NCBI GenBank assembly: GCA_036345935.2
Contig: JADWOT020000999.1
Span: forward strand, 62,001 to 126,000
Source: Taenia hydatigena
Taxonomy: Eukaryota > Platyhelminthes > Cestoda > Cyclophyllidea > Taeniidae
Direction: 5' to 3'
DNA length: 64,000 nucleotides
Shown: piece by piece, positions 1-12,340 of the stretch
How positions within the stretch are numbered: the first letter of the stretch is position 1
How the letters are laid out: each line of letters starts with the position of its first letter
The notes under the pieces: generated by a model
Seen by the model: the letters and a program-made list of their open reading frames with translations, nothing else
The model's database searches: none
Told to the model about the DNA's origin: nothing
Translations under genes and position numbers: made by a program

Positions 1-153
1 CTTAGTTAGGCACTGATTTTAGCGCTTAGGTGAATGTGGCGAGGGGAAGAAGGCGTGGAGACATGGGAAGGGAATATGAGGGAGTGAGTGTGAAGGTAAG
101 GGAGTGGGAAGCAGTTCGTAGTGAGATAGTGAAGGGGATATGAGAATAGAAGA

Positions 154-255
154 CTGGTGCTGGTGGTGCTGGCGGTGCTGGTGGTGGTGGTGGTGGTGGT
201 GGTGGTGGTGGTGGTGGTGGTGGTGGTGGTGGTGGTGGTGGTGGTGGTGGTGGTG
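154..255 (+). repeat. (GGT)n microsatellite
   Basis: A pure GGT run of about 25 units (179-255) is preceded by interrupted GCTGGT units. It lies inside R1 copy A and is absent from copies B and C. Frames crossing it give poly-Val or, on the - strand, poly-Thr and are not genes. Confidence 0.97.
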
Positions 256-275
256 AGGAAGGTTGGCAGGTTAGG

Positions 276-335
276 GCGCCGCCCTAATAACGTAGGCGTC
301 AAGGATTCAAGCCGCTCACGAGGCATGATAACTTT
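276..335 (+). repeat. tRNA-like box A/box B block in R1
   Basis: CGCCCTAATAACGTAGGCGT followed by AAGGATTCAAGCC resembles the box A and box B parts of an arginine tRNA with the anticodon arm deleted. The same block recurs at about 2658-2715. This suggests a tRNA-derived SINE-like head, as inference from pattern only. Confidence 0.3.
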
Positions 336-474
336 CCACCTCCCACTTTTGGTCGATTTATTGCCTCCCTCCACCTAGCGACAAAGTAAGTAGTACGTAC
401 ATCCCTCTTAATGCAGTTCCCTGCTAGACATACATGGTGCCACCGCAAGCAGAGGAGGAGATGGAGAATCCCTA

Positions 475-547
475 CGGCTTTGGTGGTATTCTAGGCCAAA
501 ATCTTTTGATCCGTAGTCAGATGCCCTATCCATTAGGCCGCGGGTTC
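475..547 (-). pseudogene. tRNA-Arg(ACG) pseudogene in repeat R1
   Basis: It aligns end to end with the intact gene at 2866-2938. The D arm, anticodon loop (CTACGGA) and box A are nearly unchanged. The T arm is destroyed (GGTTCGAGTCC has become unrelated sequence) and the acceptor stem no longer pairs. With box B lost it should not be transcribed by Pol III. Confidence 0.8.
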
Positions 548-1010
548 ATCGAGCCCATTTTCTCTTTTTACCTCTTCCTCTCTTCCGCTGTCATCATCAG
601 CATCATTATCACCTGCTGTTGCTTCTGCAATTAAGCAGCACACTTCCTCCTCAAACCGATCCACTCTTTGCAACGGTAATGCAATAGCGCTAATGTTTTC
701 TTAAGTACGAACTACTTCTGCTTCCAATGGCGCCTGTAGCAGTGAAAGTAGTTGCGTTTGCTGTAGATGCCTTCTGAAGCGGACATGCCAGCCGGCGACA
801 AACGGGCGGTAAGGAGGCGTGGTGGTCATCACATCTGCCGTGGTGGTAACAGCGGTGACGATACCATTATGTGGTGGTCAGCATTCGGGATTTTGAGAAG
901 CGCTGAGACACACGTGCCTCGGAAAAGCACCTACCTGGGCAGCATGCAGGCCGAAGGAAGTGAATGACAAGCAAGCGGTTGCCTCGATTGTTCTCAGATA
1001 GTGTCACTAA

Positions 1011-2479
1011 TAACAAGCCCTTGATCACACGATTTTATGGAAAGAAAAGTATGGATTAGGTTGGCAGTTTCTTGCCTTATGCAGATCAGAGTTCACTTCA
1101 AAAATATCTTTTATTTTGCGGAATACAATTTTCCGGTTTCATTCCAATTCGTCCCATCTTATGTCGCTTCATTGTTTTCACCTTCGGGTGCATGCAACAA
1201 GGTCCGATCACCACATACATGCGCACGTCTCGGAAGCGGCTACTGTGGTGCATCTGCGGGTAAGTCAATTTTACTTGCATTAAGCAATCTTCGTCAGGGT
1301 GTGTCATCGACCTGGCTTTTGCACCCTATTTAGGGTACCGACCCCACAATGTAGAAGCAAATTCGCACAAATGCTAGAATTTGATGCACTGAGTATTTTT
1401 TAGCCATATGCTATGTAATTCGGACGAACCGTGGCTGAATAATAGGGATTCTGTAATGAGTAGTGTTCCGCCATCTCAGCTGCCAGTGTAATACGATTGG
1501 ATTCTCATCTTTAGCCCTGATCCTTAGGCCTTCGTATTGAGTGCAATGATCACATAGGCAGGGAAAAGTGATCGAGGCTGGGCTCATTCAGACTACGCTT
1601 CATGCTCAGTTGCGGATGATGCTCCCTCAACTAACCTATTCGTGGTCACTGATCACCTCGCACTTAAAAGGCGCATTCAGGCAAGCAGTGCAACAGTGTT
1701 GCTACTTTCGGAAACTGTTCAGCCCTTAGATGAACATTAAGGTGCGGCCATCAATTACAGAATGCTTGCAAGACCACGAACAAATTAAACATTAGCGGAT
1801 CCGTGCAAAACGCAAAGAGGAATAATTCGTTTCACCGTTCAACCAAGACTAATGTTAACGAACAAACATTCAATTTCTGATTGCTGCCCTAAATCAATGG
1901 AAAATGAACGCATGCGGGTGCCCTGAGCAGCATCTTCCAATGTGAATGCGGGACATAAGTGAATTAGCAGTGCACGAAATTTGTGAATGGTGATATACTT
2001 TCTGCATCATGGAATCCCTGCCAGCAGGCATCCACTGAAAACACTCAGCCTATTCATTAATATCCCTGGATGGTTATGTCTGGGAATGCTTTAGAACCCC
2101 AAACGTGCAGCCTAGAAATTATTTTAACTGAAAGTTCTACATATCAGCTTCCTCATGAGCCCAATTTCTGCAAAAAAGAAATGGCATTAAATAAGCTACC
2201 CACCCATTCATCTGCATACTTGATTCATCAGTTTGGATGCGGTGTGAGTGCACGATGCTAGAGCGGGTAGCTGCTAAGGAAACAGGACATGGTGAGGCCG
2301 AGGCGATGAGGTAGGCAAAACTCAACTGGTTCACGAGTGCTCTGACCCCTAAGCTACGGAGACTGCTAAAATCTTGTTTCGTACTTCTTCCTTGTCCACT
2401 GGTGCAATAAGCGACGCCGCTGGTCACACTTCACCTATCACACATTTCATTCCATGTGTCATAACGGCGAAGCATGGCA
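1011..2479. other. No gene recognised
   Basis: Between R1 copies A and B I see only short frames on both strands, none longer than about 100 codons or resembling a family. No tRNA or tandem repeat was found. Confidence 0.4.
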
Positions 2480-2945
2480 TCTGTTCGAAGGAGGGGGGTT
2501 AGCAACAGGAGGGGATGAGTAGGAGAAGAAGGGTGAGAAGCACAAAAATGTGAATACAAGGGAGTGAGTGCAGAGGAAAAGTAGTGGGAGGGATTTGGTA
2601 GTGAGAAAGCAAAAGAGAAATGAGGGTAGAGGATTTGTGGTGATGAGGCATATCAGTAGGTTGAGGCGTCGTCCTAATATCGCGGATGCTATGGATTCTA
2701 GCCTCTCACCAGGCATGATGACATTCCACTTTCCCCATTTTAGCTCACTTTACTGCCCCTTCCTTCAAGCATCTAATTAGGTGTCACATCCATCCCTCCT
2801 GATGCAATCCATAGTTGGACAGGCACGGTGCTACTACATGCAGCAGGAGAAATAAAGGGGTTTTACGGCTCCGGCGGGACTCGAACCCACAGTCTTCTGA
2901 TCCGTAGTCAGACGCCCTATCCATTAGGCCACGGAACCGACGCCT
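2480..2945 (+). repeat. Dispersed repeat R1, copy B (holds the intact tRNA-Arg)
   Basis: It is collinear with copy A at 30-547, from the GGGAGTGAGTG purine tract, through GAGGCGTCGTCCTAATA and CAGGCATGATGACATTCCAC, to the tRNA. Divergence is substantial, so the duplication is old. Confidence 0.7.
2866..2938 (-). tRNA. tRNA-Arg (anticodon ACG)
   Basis: This 73-nt intronless cloverleaf has a 7-bp acceptor stem with one G-U pair (GGTTCCG/CGGAGCC) and discriminator G. Box A reads TGGCCTAATGG and box B GGTTCGAGTCC. The anticodon stem TCTGA/TCAGA encloses loop CTACGGA, giving ACG, read as ICG after A34 deamination. It decodes CGU, CGC and CGA. It sits at the end of repeat R1. No TTTT terminator occurs in the first 30 nt downstream. 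Confidence 0.93.
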
Positions 2946-3447
2946 TTGTTAATATATTTACTTTACGCGTTTGCAGATACCCTCACTAGTGGTTCTTTCA
3001 CACCGTACTCATTTCCTAGACACGTCAGTACTTTATGACAAAGACACGTCAACTGTTTACTCCCCCTTCTTTCCATGACTTTTACGATATATCATGCAAT
3101 CGCGGTTTGTGATTGGTGGATAACTGTGACATGACCGAACTGTCCACCGGATAACAGCATTACGGCCCAAACATTTGAACTTCTAAAAGAGGTAGTATTG
3201 GACACAACTCGGCTGGGTCCTACTTTCCCTCTAACCAGGGATGGATTTTCGGTTACAGTTACGACAAAATTAGGTCGAAGCACCTTCTTCAGCATCGTAA
3301 GTACAGCTTTCCCTTTATTTAAATTTCAGGACTAAGTCTGTAACATTAGCGGGTTAAGAACAAATCGCCTTCAATGGCTAGCTTTTTATCGCTGAAGGGA
3401 AGACAATGACTTCCATTTGATTTATCAGAGGATATTGTCGTCTTGAG

Positions 3448-3740
3448 GAGAGCTGGTGTGCACTTGCATCTTGTCTGCGGAAATCAATGTGGAACAAATG
3501 CTCTTTCACCGAATGGTGGAAAAATCATACATTGAGATGAGAACGCATGAAGCGTGCATAATAAGCTTTGCAAAACAAGCTTTTCTAGCATCTAATTTAA
3601 AAATAATTAGCCTCGCAGCAGTGGCGTGTGCTATCATAAAGAGATCGCTGGAGATATCTAAGCAGAAGCATGAGAAAACGAAATCAAATCTCCAAAAACA
3701 AAAGCAAAAAATTATTTGGCTTATCAAATCCAGTGTTTGA
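3448..3740 (+). CDS. Candidate exon, weakly cyclin-box-like
   Basis: An open frame after TTGTCGTCTTGAG encodes about 97 residues, including EMRTHEACIISFAKQAFLAS and LKIISLAAVACAIIKRSLEI. The helical pattern recalls the C-terminal cyclin box of D- or G-type cyclins (R.H...I.F......P.VLA...+A..I). The Pro-Ser of that motif is absent and overall identity is low. The frame ends in a Lys/Gln-rich tail at TGA 3738-3740. No ATG start or donor is convincing. Confidence 0.25.
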
Positions 3741-4929
3741 AGCATGCAACCTAAGAAATGTAGAAGCTAAACAGTAAATGCTCAGTTAGCGTTTTGCTCA
3801 TAAAAGGAAGGCACAGTTGAAGACTGTTAGCAGGAGCCGCAAAATGTTCCAAGTCGTCAATATTATTTGTAAAATTTGGCGAAACGGTATGATGACCATA
3901 CCAATGCATTCATGCTGACGAGACTGCCAAAGGCTAGTGAATGCTAATGGGTGAAATTGTTCTACTAAACCACTCGTAGATGCTAGATAATAATTGCAGC
4001 AAGAAGTACGATCTAGGGGCAGGATTAAGTAAATTCGGTTGTTCTAAGCTTGTTAACCATGATGAACGCATACCATTATGCAGCTGCATGCTTGAAATGC
4101 TCCGTTCAACTAGGTGTTTATGTTCTCTCGTTGGGTAGACCTCATCGAAACACGTGGACTAAAGTCAACTCACATTTGTAGTAGTGAAGCGAATTCTCCA
4201 GCTGTGTAGGCCGCCTGAAAGGGCAGCGTCTGGAAAGTCTGCTTCATTGCGCCTATTAGACATGAGGCGACCAGTGATCGCAAATCTCTTTGCAAGCGTA
4301 GTTTTCGTTGATTTATGATGTGAGAAAAGCGAACTCTGGTTTTTGCTCTGTGCTCAACATAGTGCAAATAAATTATGACTCTATATGATCATTTTATTAG
4401 TTCCGAGGGTGTAAATGCCGAGGATGGGAAGACTAATCCCGTGTCGTTTGCACTCAAGTCTGCCGCGTGTACAACAGGCACAAGTCAGTAAATGTGACCA
4501 ACTTATTCTAACAGTTTCATCAACTGCCTTTGTTGCCCCAAGTATCCACGTGCCAACGTGTATGCACGCAGTTTGTCCAGCTTCAAGTATTTGCACTTGT
4601 AAAATGAGGGTGATTTTTAAAACTCGTAACTCACCATACTTTGCTCAAGCCACGGCAAATTATGAATTGGTTGGGTTTGTTTTATTGACTCATTTGATCA
4701 GTATTTTGACACCACCAACATGTTATCCTACCTGCGCTTTACCATTTTGTCCGTTTATGTGTTGGATGCTTGGTCGATGGAACATCTGAATGTAGATGCC
4801 TTGCACAGCATGTGCGGAGTGAAATAGATAGATTGAAATTGTCACAGCTTGCACATGCCTTCCATTTCGTAAACGCAGGGCGTTATCCATTGCGCTGGTT
4901 GTGATCCATCTGTCATATCCTCCTGGTCA
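3741..4929. other. No gene recognised
   Basis: A 124-codon open frame at 4415-4789 (+) is Cys/Ser/Pro-rich with no domain, and no splice signals support it. Nothing else was seen. Confidence 0.35.
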
Positions 4930-5230
4930 AGAATTAGAGCCCCTGGTGGCATGGTTTAACCCACCTTCCATTTCTCCTTCCTACACCTTGCAGGCCTTGA
5001 GAGTAGAGTGGAGTAGCATTTTCACTGGCAATTCGATGTCATAGTTCCAAGGTATAGTAATTAGCACTCAGGACATGCCTGACCCGCCAAATGCTTCTAA
5101 ATATCACTTTTATGAGGGAACGATTCCGTGCATGCTTTAGCACTTGCAGGCAAGCGCGTTTAAGTAAGGTTAGATTTTTACATGGCACCTTCGATGCCTA
5201 AGGACAGAATGGGGTTACAACGCGCCCTTA
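4930..5230 (+). repeat. Weak direct repeat R5, left copy
   Basis: Blocks such as GATTCCGTGCATGC, TTGCAGGCAAG and CCTAAGGACAG recur in the same order and orientation at 62880-63200. Similarity is moderate and patchy. It lies just outside the left R4 copy. Confidence 0.4.
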
Positions 5231-5944
5231 ACGCCCAGTAGCACATAGCATGTGCAGCACTACCATCTGAGGCTTCCTTGAGCAGCAATTTTTGCTGCCA
5301 TCAGGTGAATGATTTCGATCGCTTACGTGTGGTCAGCCCATTCTAACTTGTTGCATCCGTAATCATTCACCCGCCTGGTATGCATGATAAAATAATTAGA
5401 AATTTTACCTTTCGGGCAAACTCATAGCTTAAATTTACTGTCATAGTATAGAACTCCAAGTCTCACGAGGCGCATACATTCTACCGAACCTGGCTATAAG
5501 GATTTTCAGATGATGTATAAGACTCCTAAGCCCTGTTTGCCCGGAAATCACGGAATAACTCTGTATCAACTCAATTATTCACATGCATTTGCGCCTTATA
5601 TGTGCAGACAAGTGAATGCATGCACAATGCTTAATCGCGTGTGAAGGTATACATGTGATTACGCACGTGTACTTGCATTCAGACACGCATTATGTACTCT
5701 GAAGACTTGTAGCAGCGAAAGTTGCAGAATTTCATAATGCAACTATTGGTGCTGCTGAGGTCAGATAACAGACGGCATAAGCTGCAAAGTATTTGCAACA
5801 GGCAGATGGTTACCTACAGTCAAGCGCTGTATAGTGCTGAAGATATCACGTCAATTTTTCTGTAGCGCTGGTAGAAAAGAATTATGCGCTACTAATGCCA
5901 AGCATGGTGAAACGATTTTTACTTCCTTGTGTAGGAAATTCCTG

Positions 5945-8900
5945 TAAAACAACGCAAATATTTGTTCCACCTGATGGCTGTCTAAAAGATAGTAACATGG
6001 AAATAGCCATGAGTCAATCAAGCCCACAGGGGTATTTCACCTCCTACTTATCAAACGCTTAATTTACCTTGCTTCTCTTTGCCTTACATTAGTTGGTATT
6101 AGAGTCCTTTCTATTCTATTCTATCACACAACCATCAGTAATAGAGGAGACATCGACCCTGTCGCTAAAAGGCGCGAAGGAATGGTTGGAACAAGGCATT
6201 CTGAAGTTGCCGATAAATGAACTGGTAACTCAAGTGCATTTCTACTGCAACATGACTTACCATATCACTTAAATCGTCTTATTTTAAAAGCCTTGTCCAC
6301 TTAGGTGCCAAGGCAATTCGCAATAGCAGCAGTCCTCCCCTTACAATTTACCATCCGCTGGGAATGAAGCGCAACTTCGCAAAGTTGTGTGCGGTAAGTG
6401 TCAAGCATGTGAATTTTTAAGCTCAAATTATTACGAGTCTTTAGGGTGATCAATCCTTCACCCTCATTGCTTTGTTCTAATTCTTTTCCTCTTAATACGT
6501 CATTTGTGTAAATTTCAACTGCAGTTTGTCCACCCATATGTAACGAACTTTTTTTATAATTTCCGGGCAGGTTTCTTATCTTCCTTGAGACCTTGATAAG
6601 GACTTGCCATTTTCCTCATCAAATATTTTTCTTTTAGATTAACAAGGTTTGCATGACCTATCGCATGATCTTTTACCCACTATTGAATATGCCTATTGCA
6701 CTAGGTCCAGCTAGGTATCCAAGCTCCACCAAATGGATTTAAAGTGTGTTTACAGCTCATCAGTATTCATTAGCCTACGCTGAACAGAATAAAAATGCTT
6801 GTGAGGGCACGCTTTAGCCACACTCTCCCTAGATTACCAAGAGTAATATAGTTGACTGTGCGAATTGGTAGGGGTCGATTCAAAGAGTACTACACCACAC
6901 TTCAATTCATGCCATACCTTATGCAATCATTAGCAACGAAACTCAGCATTTCATCTTTGTTCTAAGCTTGTGTATAATAAAGTTGCCTTGTCGACACTGA
7001 GAGCCTATTAATAGTCAAAATCTTGTCAAATGACGATCTCATGAGCGCATATTTGCTACCTGCCAACAATTTACCAGCGTACTCATCCACTATCGCCTGC
7101 ACTATATGCACAAGGCAATCTCAACATTGTGCTGCAGCCCGTCAATCTACTTCTGACCGGCTGATAGCAAGCGATCAAGATCAACTATCGACTTTTTCAT
7201 CTTTGGGCAGTAATAAGAGTGCTCATAGGTTAATCTACCACCTTGACCTTCCAGTTATTGCAGCGAAAGCAGCATCCCATCAAACACTATTTTACACCCC
7301 AGTCACCACCACTTGAACCTGAGGCCTCTTCTACCGCCACGAAGTCACGAAAAATAAAAAAATAATATTCCCACAGGACATCGACACCGCCTTCTACGCA
7401 TATAATGCTAATGAGCTAGAACTACGCTTGAACCGACATCAGCAATCGTCAACGTGGTAACACTCTAAAGACAAAGGTTTTACCTGAACTGCACTCCTCC
7501 TATAGCCTCAAAGTGCTACATCGAAGCCACAACCCTAATTAACACTCCTGACCAAAACCCTCTGGTACCGCAAGTTTCTTCTACTTACGAATTTACTCGA
7601 AAACGAGGACAATTAATAGTGCATTGGTTTAAACAACAAAGCGAACTCAGCGTTATCGCCCAATCCAACTTTTGAAAGTAAACACCCAATTTCCAGGACT
7701 TAGCAAAAAAGCCTTTCATACCGCTTACCGAAACAAAACCTATGACCCAAAATAACAGATAGCTGCATGTTTTGCGTTCAATATTCTAGCTTTTAGCAAG
7801 CATGGCAGTTTTTACATGTAACTGTTTCTTTTTAGCGCAGTTCTTAACAAGATCACGAATGTAAGTGTGGCCTATAATATACTTACGTGATTTAGTGGAA
7901 TAAAATGGATTTAATTTGTGTCTCTCACAAATTCTCACTTCCATTCATTAAAGAAGCAGTTATTTGCGAAAATGAAAGTAATAAAATATTGAATCAAATT
8001 TTGTTCGATCAAGTGCACAAAGACTGGAAATGCAAAGTTTGCTTTGCCTCTTTTAGAGACACCTTACGCTCTATCATCATGACTGGTTGTTATACTTTCA
8101 TTGCTACTTATACTTCGTTTCCCGATTGGCATACTTCTTCGCACCTACTTCATTTCGACGCCTCCATTTTCGTGGGTAGCATTCATGTCCCATTGCCTTG
8201 CTTGATCCGCACCGCTTATGCATTTTTCTTCTCTTCCACATTCTAGGTAATCACCGAAGCGCAATAGTGTAGCGAGCGCCTTGTAAATGGGTCAAATAGG
8301 CTAAATTGCATGCACAAGAGGCAGTGCCGATTCTTTGCATATGCAGTGACTAATAAATACAGAACAATTATAAACGCCGAAAGAAATACAAGTTTGTGTT
8401 TGCGCAGAATGCAATTGATTTTCCTATCAGTTTCCATGGGTTATGATGACTTGCGTGCGTAGCCTCAGTTCAACCACAAGCATAACAAGGCCTTCAGTGT
8501 ACCATCTTTTTCCAGAAAACGTCGAAAATTTAAAACACTATCCTTGTTACTTGCGCAGCAGACATTTTAGCGCATTATCAATCGTAATTTCACCTTGTTA
8601 GCTCACTGATTTAGTAAAAACCCAACCTTACGAGCGACAACGACAGCATGAAGAAGCAGCATTAAATGCAAAAAAAGCGTCTTATATTGAGCGCATGACA
8701 ACTAGCGATGCTCATAGCTGGTTAGAAGATAAATAATTAATTGCCCAGAGAATAAGAGCTACTCATAACATGAGCGTTTGTTTTCCAGAACAGATCCGTA
8801 GACCTGAAATATACTACAAGCATTACAGCACCGAAGATACCTCCAAGATTCGAAGGGTTGTATATGCACGCGACTGATGAGATTTTGCTGCAGCACTTTT

Positions 8901-9720
8901 CGTATTTAAACCCGCCTTTGACCAATGGTAGGAATAACTTGCGAAGCGCATTTCATTCCGTATGAATCAGATCGTGGCAGTGTAGTTACGAAGGGTTAGT
9001 GTTTCACTGCGGATGTTTGATCACCTCCCAAAAATCATATCATGCCCGTCCAACTAATGTTGCAGACGCCAGTGATCGCACGGCGCTGTAACCTATGAGT
9101 TCTGCCACACCATACGGTTATGCTACATCGCACTGGGTTAGCTCACGCATCGGCGATGGCTGTAGTACATGCTGTGTCACCGGCACATTCTATTACATTC
9201 TACCCGTCTACGATTCTCTTTATTTCAACTCCCTGCTTCAATCCATCTACCTCCTTCTCTATGCATTTGTGGCATCACGCGCAATGAAATGCCTTTGCGT
9301 CTTATCCCCTTCGTACAAGTTGAGGTGATAGTGTTAATGTTGGTGGAAGCAGACCTGGTGGCCATGGTGGTGTCGCTGTCATCGGCCGCGGGCCCACAAT
9401 CCCGTTGGTATTTGCGTCTGTCAGAATGCTGATGCTAACATTGCAGTGGCAAATGCGAGAACAAGTGCATTTTTATTGCGCTTAGTGCTGGCGATCAGGG
9501 AATGGGGATGGAGGAAGTGCAGATGACGTGATTTGACAAGAATGAACGAATGAAAAATAGAGGAAAGGAGCAAAGTCAAAATGAGTGAACGTTGGTGGGG
9601 ACTAGGGAGGCGACTGTAGACAAAGAGAAGAGTGATGAACTGTGCTGTTGACATTAAAAGGCGAGAGATGTAAAGTTGGGATTTCTCGGAGCTTAAATAC
9701 CTCTATTCCCACGTGGTGTT
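5945..9720 (+). repeat. Dispersed repeat R4, left copy (about 3.8 kb)
   Basis: The reverse complement is collinear with 58880-62750. Matching blocks include 5950-6000, 6120-6240, 6300-6370, 6930-7020, 8240-8420, 9000-9130 and 9180-9320. The inner 9340-9720 part is an inverted copy of the R2 pyrimidine module. No transposase or polymerase frame was found. Apparent frames at 6301-6537, 7905-8246 and 8243-8437 are repeat sequence. Confidence 0.8.
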
Positions 9721-11889
9721 AACCCCATATATTGACTGTTTCTGTTTGGCTATTGTCTTAACGAACTTACTGTTTAAGACATAATTACGGAGAGGTATGT
9801 CTCTGGTCCTGCATTTTGCACATCAACAGCTCACCCCCTGCATGTAAATTAATAGCTGAATTGTATCAGTGGCAGGATTCTTTGCTTAACTGTGAATTAC
9901 TCTAGCACTTTTGACCTACTTGAATAGATGTTTTCCGCTTCATAATTCTGTTTGGTTTACATCACCCTGCTAAAATACGTTTTGGCTTGCAGTCATAACT
10001 GTAACGAAAAAAGTAGCAAGTAACATTGAAGAAGAGACGCAATTGCCCTAATCACCATCAGGATAAAATTGTGGTATGCAGTTGCTATAGTGTCTGAACG
10101 CTTGGCGCAAGTTGCAAAAATTCGAAAGGATTTGTGGTCTTTATCGCGCTCCTTGGCCCTTACCTGGCGCCTGATTGAAATGGTCCTGCCGCATTGCAGA
10201 CCATCGACGGAGCCAGTCAACCCATTTCGACGTCTTATTTTGTTCCAACGCAACGGCTTACTCAAGTGCCAAAAATGGGTAATGAACGGATTGTACCCTA
10301 AGTTTAAATTCCTTCTCTCTCTGACGCAGCTTATGACCGGCTAAATTTATTGATTGGATCATTTACGATTCTGGAAGATGATGATATTGCGTCCGATAAT
10401 CACTTTCACTGTGTGCAGACCGCAGATCAGGAAGTAACACCCATGACAGGTGAATTTTATTGCCTTAAGTCATAAAGATCTCACGGAATTTACTTTAGCC
10501 TGGTGGATTTTCCAGCGAAAAATAGGAATAAGGATGAATCACGAGTGAATCCAACCATCGCCGCGGTTCGCCGTTGTGTAAGCTAACCAGTTGTGAGTGA
10601 GATTCCCATTGGCACGCTGGATGTAATGTTTATTGATGTTTAAGGACGATGCATGTCTGGTGATGGCAGTGTTAACACAGTAGAATAAACCGGCAGAAGC
10701 CAGATTCGTTCGTAACAAAACGAGGGATTGTCTTGCCAGCTTTAATTGCATCAGTCCTCTTCTTCATATGGACGACTCACATCGACAAAAGGATAACCTT
10801 ACCAACAGGTACCATGTAGGCAGCATTGGCAGCAGAACAATTAGCAGTATTGTCGTCGTCTTCATGTGCAGTGCGAACCATCAGTACTTCAGCAACAGGT
10901 TCGCCTGACCACTCTCTGACGGTGGCATACATTTGCGCCACTTAAAAATATCAAAACGCAAAATAGCTGCCTTGCAAGTGGTGGGAATAATTGAGCTAAA
11001 ATATGGCAATGTGGACGCACAGTAAAGGAGACGCTAGTGGAGACGCGATGATTATGCATCTTTATGCATAAATTTTGCCTGCGTGTGTGGTGTGTACGAC
11101 CCCTGTTGAGAGGATGCAGAAGTGTCGATGATCTCGGGCTTGACGAATGCGTTGACGGTACTGCAGCAGAAGGCTAAATATAGAATTGCTGTGTCAATTC
11201 ACCAACAGCGAGTCGACTACCGTCTTCGTTGCAACCCACTCCTCTTTTGTAGGGATATGCAGGATACATTGAGCGGCTGGAGAGAAGCAGGGTCTTTGTT
11301 CCATTTCTTATGACAGTGGCTGTGGTTCAGTGGATTGTCAGTTCAATCAGAACTGTAAGTCTCCAACTTTTTAATCAGTTTTTGTCAGCTACACGCTTAC
11401 CCCCTTCACCTACAACCCCTAGCTTTTAGAACTAGTTTACTAATTGGGCAAGAAATCCTGCAGCGTCAATATCATATGCGATATGGCGACCGAGATCATG
11501 ACTCTTCAGAGTCCGATTCCTTTCAAAGAGAAGAAAGGTGCGATGCGACTTGAAATCGCTGACCACTTCTCACAAAAAAGCGTACTCAAATAGACTTCGA
11601 TATTCTGAGCACTGTCACTGGTGCACGCATTATAGTTGATGTACCAATGACATTGTTATGTCTGATTTTCTTCATGAGTGAGCAAACCTGATTTTATTGT
11701 CCAAAATGTGACGTACCTTTGCGCGGGATATCTTTTGTGGTGGAAGATGATTGGGTGAGTGCAGGTTGTTCATTACAGGCGGATCGGTAAGCAACTGTTC
11801 ATTTTCAAGAATTCGATTGCCCTTGCAGATTAGCCTGGGCTATTGCTCCAGGATGAGAAAAGCTGCAAGTTTTGTGCGTGTGAGAAAGC
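9721..11889. other. No gene recognised
   Basis: Only short overlapping frames, none with splice support or a known motif. Confidence 0.4.
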
Positions 11890-12340
11890 TAGCTTTCGTT
11901 CTCCTTTCAATCCCTACCCTCCATCCACTTACCTCCCATGCCAATCATACACCCAAACACCCCTCGATTCTTTCGCAAACTCGTCTAAAATCTTCGTCAA
12001 TCCCTATCCATTTTATCTACTCTTTATTCCTTCATTCATCCCTACATGACCCCATCCTTCCATAGCTCCCTCATTACTGCCGCCTCTCAACCTCCTTTAT
12101 CCATTTATCCCTCTATTCATCAATCCATCAATACGTTTCTTATGTCTTTTACATGTGGCTTTACGGAAATTCACACGCACCTAACTTTACTTTTTTGTCC
12201 TTTCTCACATTCCTACAGACTGAAGTCACCTGCACTCCCTCCATCCTCATTGTTCAAGCATCAGCGCTAAGCACAATGCAAAATGCACTTGTCCATGCGT
12301 TTATCGATGCATTGTAAACATCCACATTCCACCAAGCACC
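11890..12340 (+). repeat. Pyrimidine-rich module R2, copy 1
   Basis: C/T-rich sequence of CCATCC-type words leads into CTCATTGTTCAAGCATCAGC, GCTAAGCACAATGCAAAATG and CACTTG. The same order occurs at 13450-13540, at 59150-59200, and inverted at 9440-9490. Open frames here reflect the C/T bias. Confidence 0.65.

Larger units (their letters stand above)
30..1010 (+). repeat. Dispersed repeat R1, copy A
   Basis: A purine-rich left part (GGGAGTGAGTG, AGTGGGA, GTAGTGAGA motifs), a CCTAATA-containing block, and a - strand tRNA-Arg relic are shared in order with copy B at 2480-2945. The part right of the tRNA (540-1010) instead matches the inverted copy C at 28540-28935. Copy A therefore bridges the other two. 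Confidence 0.7.

Noticed and set aside
6..378. 122-aa (-) and 73-aa (+) frames with poly-Thr and poly-Val
   Set aside because: They are translations of the GGT microsatellite within repeat R1; the flanking residues are not conserved as protein beyond the repeat.
7905..8246. 113-codon frame
   Set aside because: It is part of R4; the matching region of the inverted copy does not keep the frame.
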